Source: CAZJRQ01 sp964548535 (lineage in GTDB: Bacteria > Bacillota > Clostridia > Oscillospirales > Ruminococcaceae). From it: 39,611 nucleotides of DNA. The position numbers and the translations under genes were made by a program. The stretch is from the NCBI GenBank assembly GCA_964548535.1, contig CAZJRQ010000022.1, forward strand, positions 1 to 39,611, in the 5' to 3' direction. Position 1 is the first letter of the stretch; each line of letters begins with the position of its first letter. Under the pieces are notes generated by a model, which was given only the letters and a program-made list of their open reading frames with translations, did no database searches and was not told the origin of the DNA. Shown in pieces: positions 39,512 through 39,611 of the stretch.

Positions 39512-39556
39512 TGCATTTTGCGTGTCAATTTTTTGCATTTTGCGTGTCAAGCTACA
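39507..39556 (-). repeat. Prophage right end with two perfect tandem 22-bp repeats
   Basis: The 22-bp units at 39507-39528 and 39529-39550 are identical; each ends TTTTGCATTTTGCGTGTCAA. The element then ends GCTACA. The repeats probably are two transposase-binding sites (as R1 and R2 in Mu), placed two helical turns apart. The left arm of the T-rich part doubles as the T-run of the terminator. Confidence 0.85.
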
Positions 39557-39561
39557 ACTAT
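39557..39561. repeat. Right target-site duplication ACTAT
   Basis: This is identical to 9084-9088, on the other side of the element, and supports the exact right boundary at 39556. Confidence 0.93.
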
Positions 39562-39611
39562 GTAAAAAAATCAGCTGAAGAGCTTGATATTAAGCACCAG
39601 TATATTCATTC
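39562..39611 (+). pseudogene. Continuation of the interrupted M20 hydrolase (separated 3' part, partial)
   Basis: GTA AAA AAA TCA ... reads VKKSAEELDIKHQYIHS and continues past the window end. Joined to the codon at 9086-9088 (TAT, Y) it gives LVDYVKKSAEELDI, which fits the helix before the family's SGAGHDA motif. It has no start codon or ribosome-binding site of its own here. Confidence 0.9.

Larger units (their letters stand above)
9089..39556 (+). mobile_element. Mu-like transposable siphophage prophage, apparently complete
   Basis: The element starts TGTTGATTGACA and ends TGTCAAGCTACA, so it has TG...CA termini and inner TTGACA/TGTCAA inverted motifs. It is flanked by ACTAT duplications. 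It carries a MuA-type transposase, MuB-type ATPase, GemA, a Mor-type activator, a repressor, and full head, tail and lysis modules. It has SPP1-like portal and long-tail genes (tape measure, Dit, tail protein), so the particle is predicted to be a siphovirus rather than the contractile-tailed Mu. Window length is 30,468 bp, but two artefactual gaps account for 310 bp. No tyrosine or serine integrase is present. Confidence 0.95.

Overview
The window is AT-rich, with strong Gram-positive ribosome-binding sites and frequent TTG/GTG starts. This fits a Clostridia-type (Bacillota) anaerobe, probably from the gut; that placement is inferred from gene content and style. It contains a chromosomal catabolic operon (1-9088) interrupted by a complete transposable (Mu-like) siphophage prophage (9089-39556). 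A few codons of the interrupted gene follow (39562-39611).

Chromosomal part: two ABC permeases, a substrate-binding lipoprotein whose two halves are in swapped order, dihydropyrimidinase, a PreA-type dihydropyrimidine dehydrogenase, a PucR-type activator, a class III aminotransferase, an unknown 130-aa protein and an M20-family N-carbamoyl amidohydrolase. This reads as an uptake and reductive degradation pathway for pyrimidines (uracil to dihydrouracil to N-carbamoyl-beta-alanine to beta-alanine to semialdehyde). The last hydrolase is split by the prophage.

Prophage ends: the insertion made a 5-bp target duplication, ACTAT. The element has TG...CA ends with inner TTGACA inverted motifs. Deleting the element and one ACTAT restores the hydrolase frame exactly. 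Perfect-stem terminators that look bidirectional lie just inside both ends.

Left/early module: a leftward lysogeny operon (LexA/CI-like repressor plus a membrane-anchored protein) faces a rightward early operon. The early promoter is near consensus, with one operator lying between its -35 and -10. The early operon carries small regulators, a convincing type II hammerhead ribozyme, a MuA-like DDE transposase, a MuB-like ATPase, several small proteins, an AbrB-like protein, GemA and a Mor-type activator. It ends at a strong terminator (18022-18064).

Late module: a holin-like protein, a gp27-like small terminase and a LoaP-type NusG paralogue come first. A leader follows with a hairpin, a helically phased repeat array and a terminator. 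Then come the terminase, the portal and a MuF-type minor capsid protein with an apparent toxin tail and a candidate immunity gene. After these are small accessory genes, scaffold, capsid, connectors, tail tube, chaperones, tape measure, Dit, a tail protein with S74 chaperone, a receptor-binding candidate, a holin-like protein and a CHAP/LysM endolysin. Three terminators lie inside this late operon, so the LoaP-like protein may act as its antiterminator.

Two 100-N gaps (11774-11873, 22006-22105) are each flanked by an identical 55-bp sequence. They are assembly artefacts: collapsing them restores two genes and gives a true element length of about 30,158 bp.
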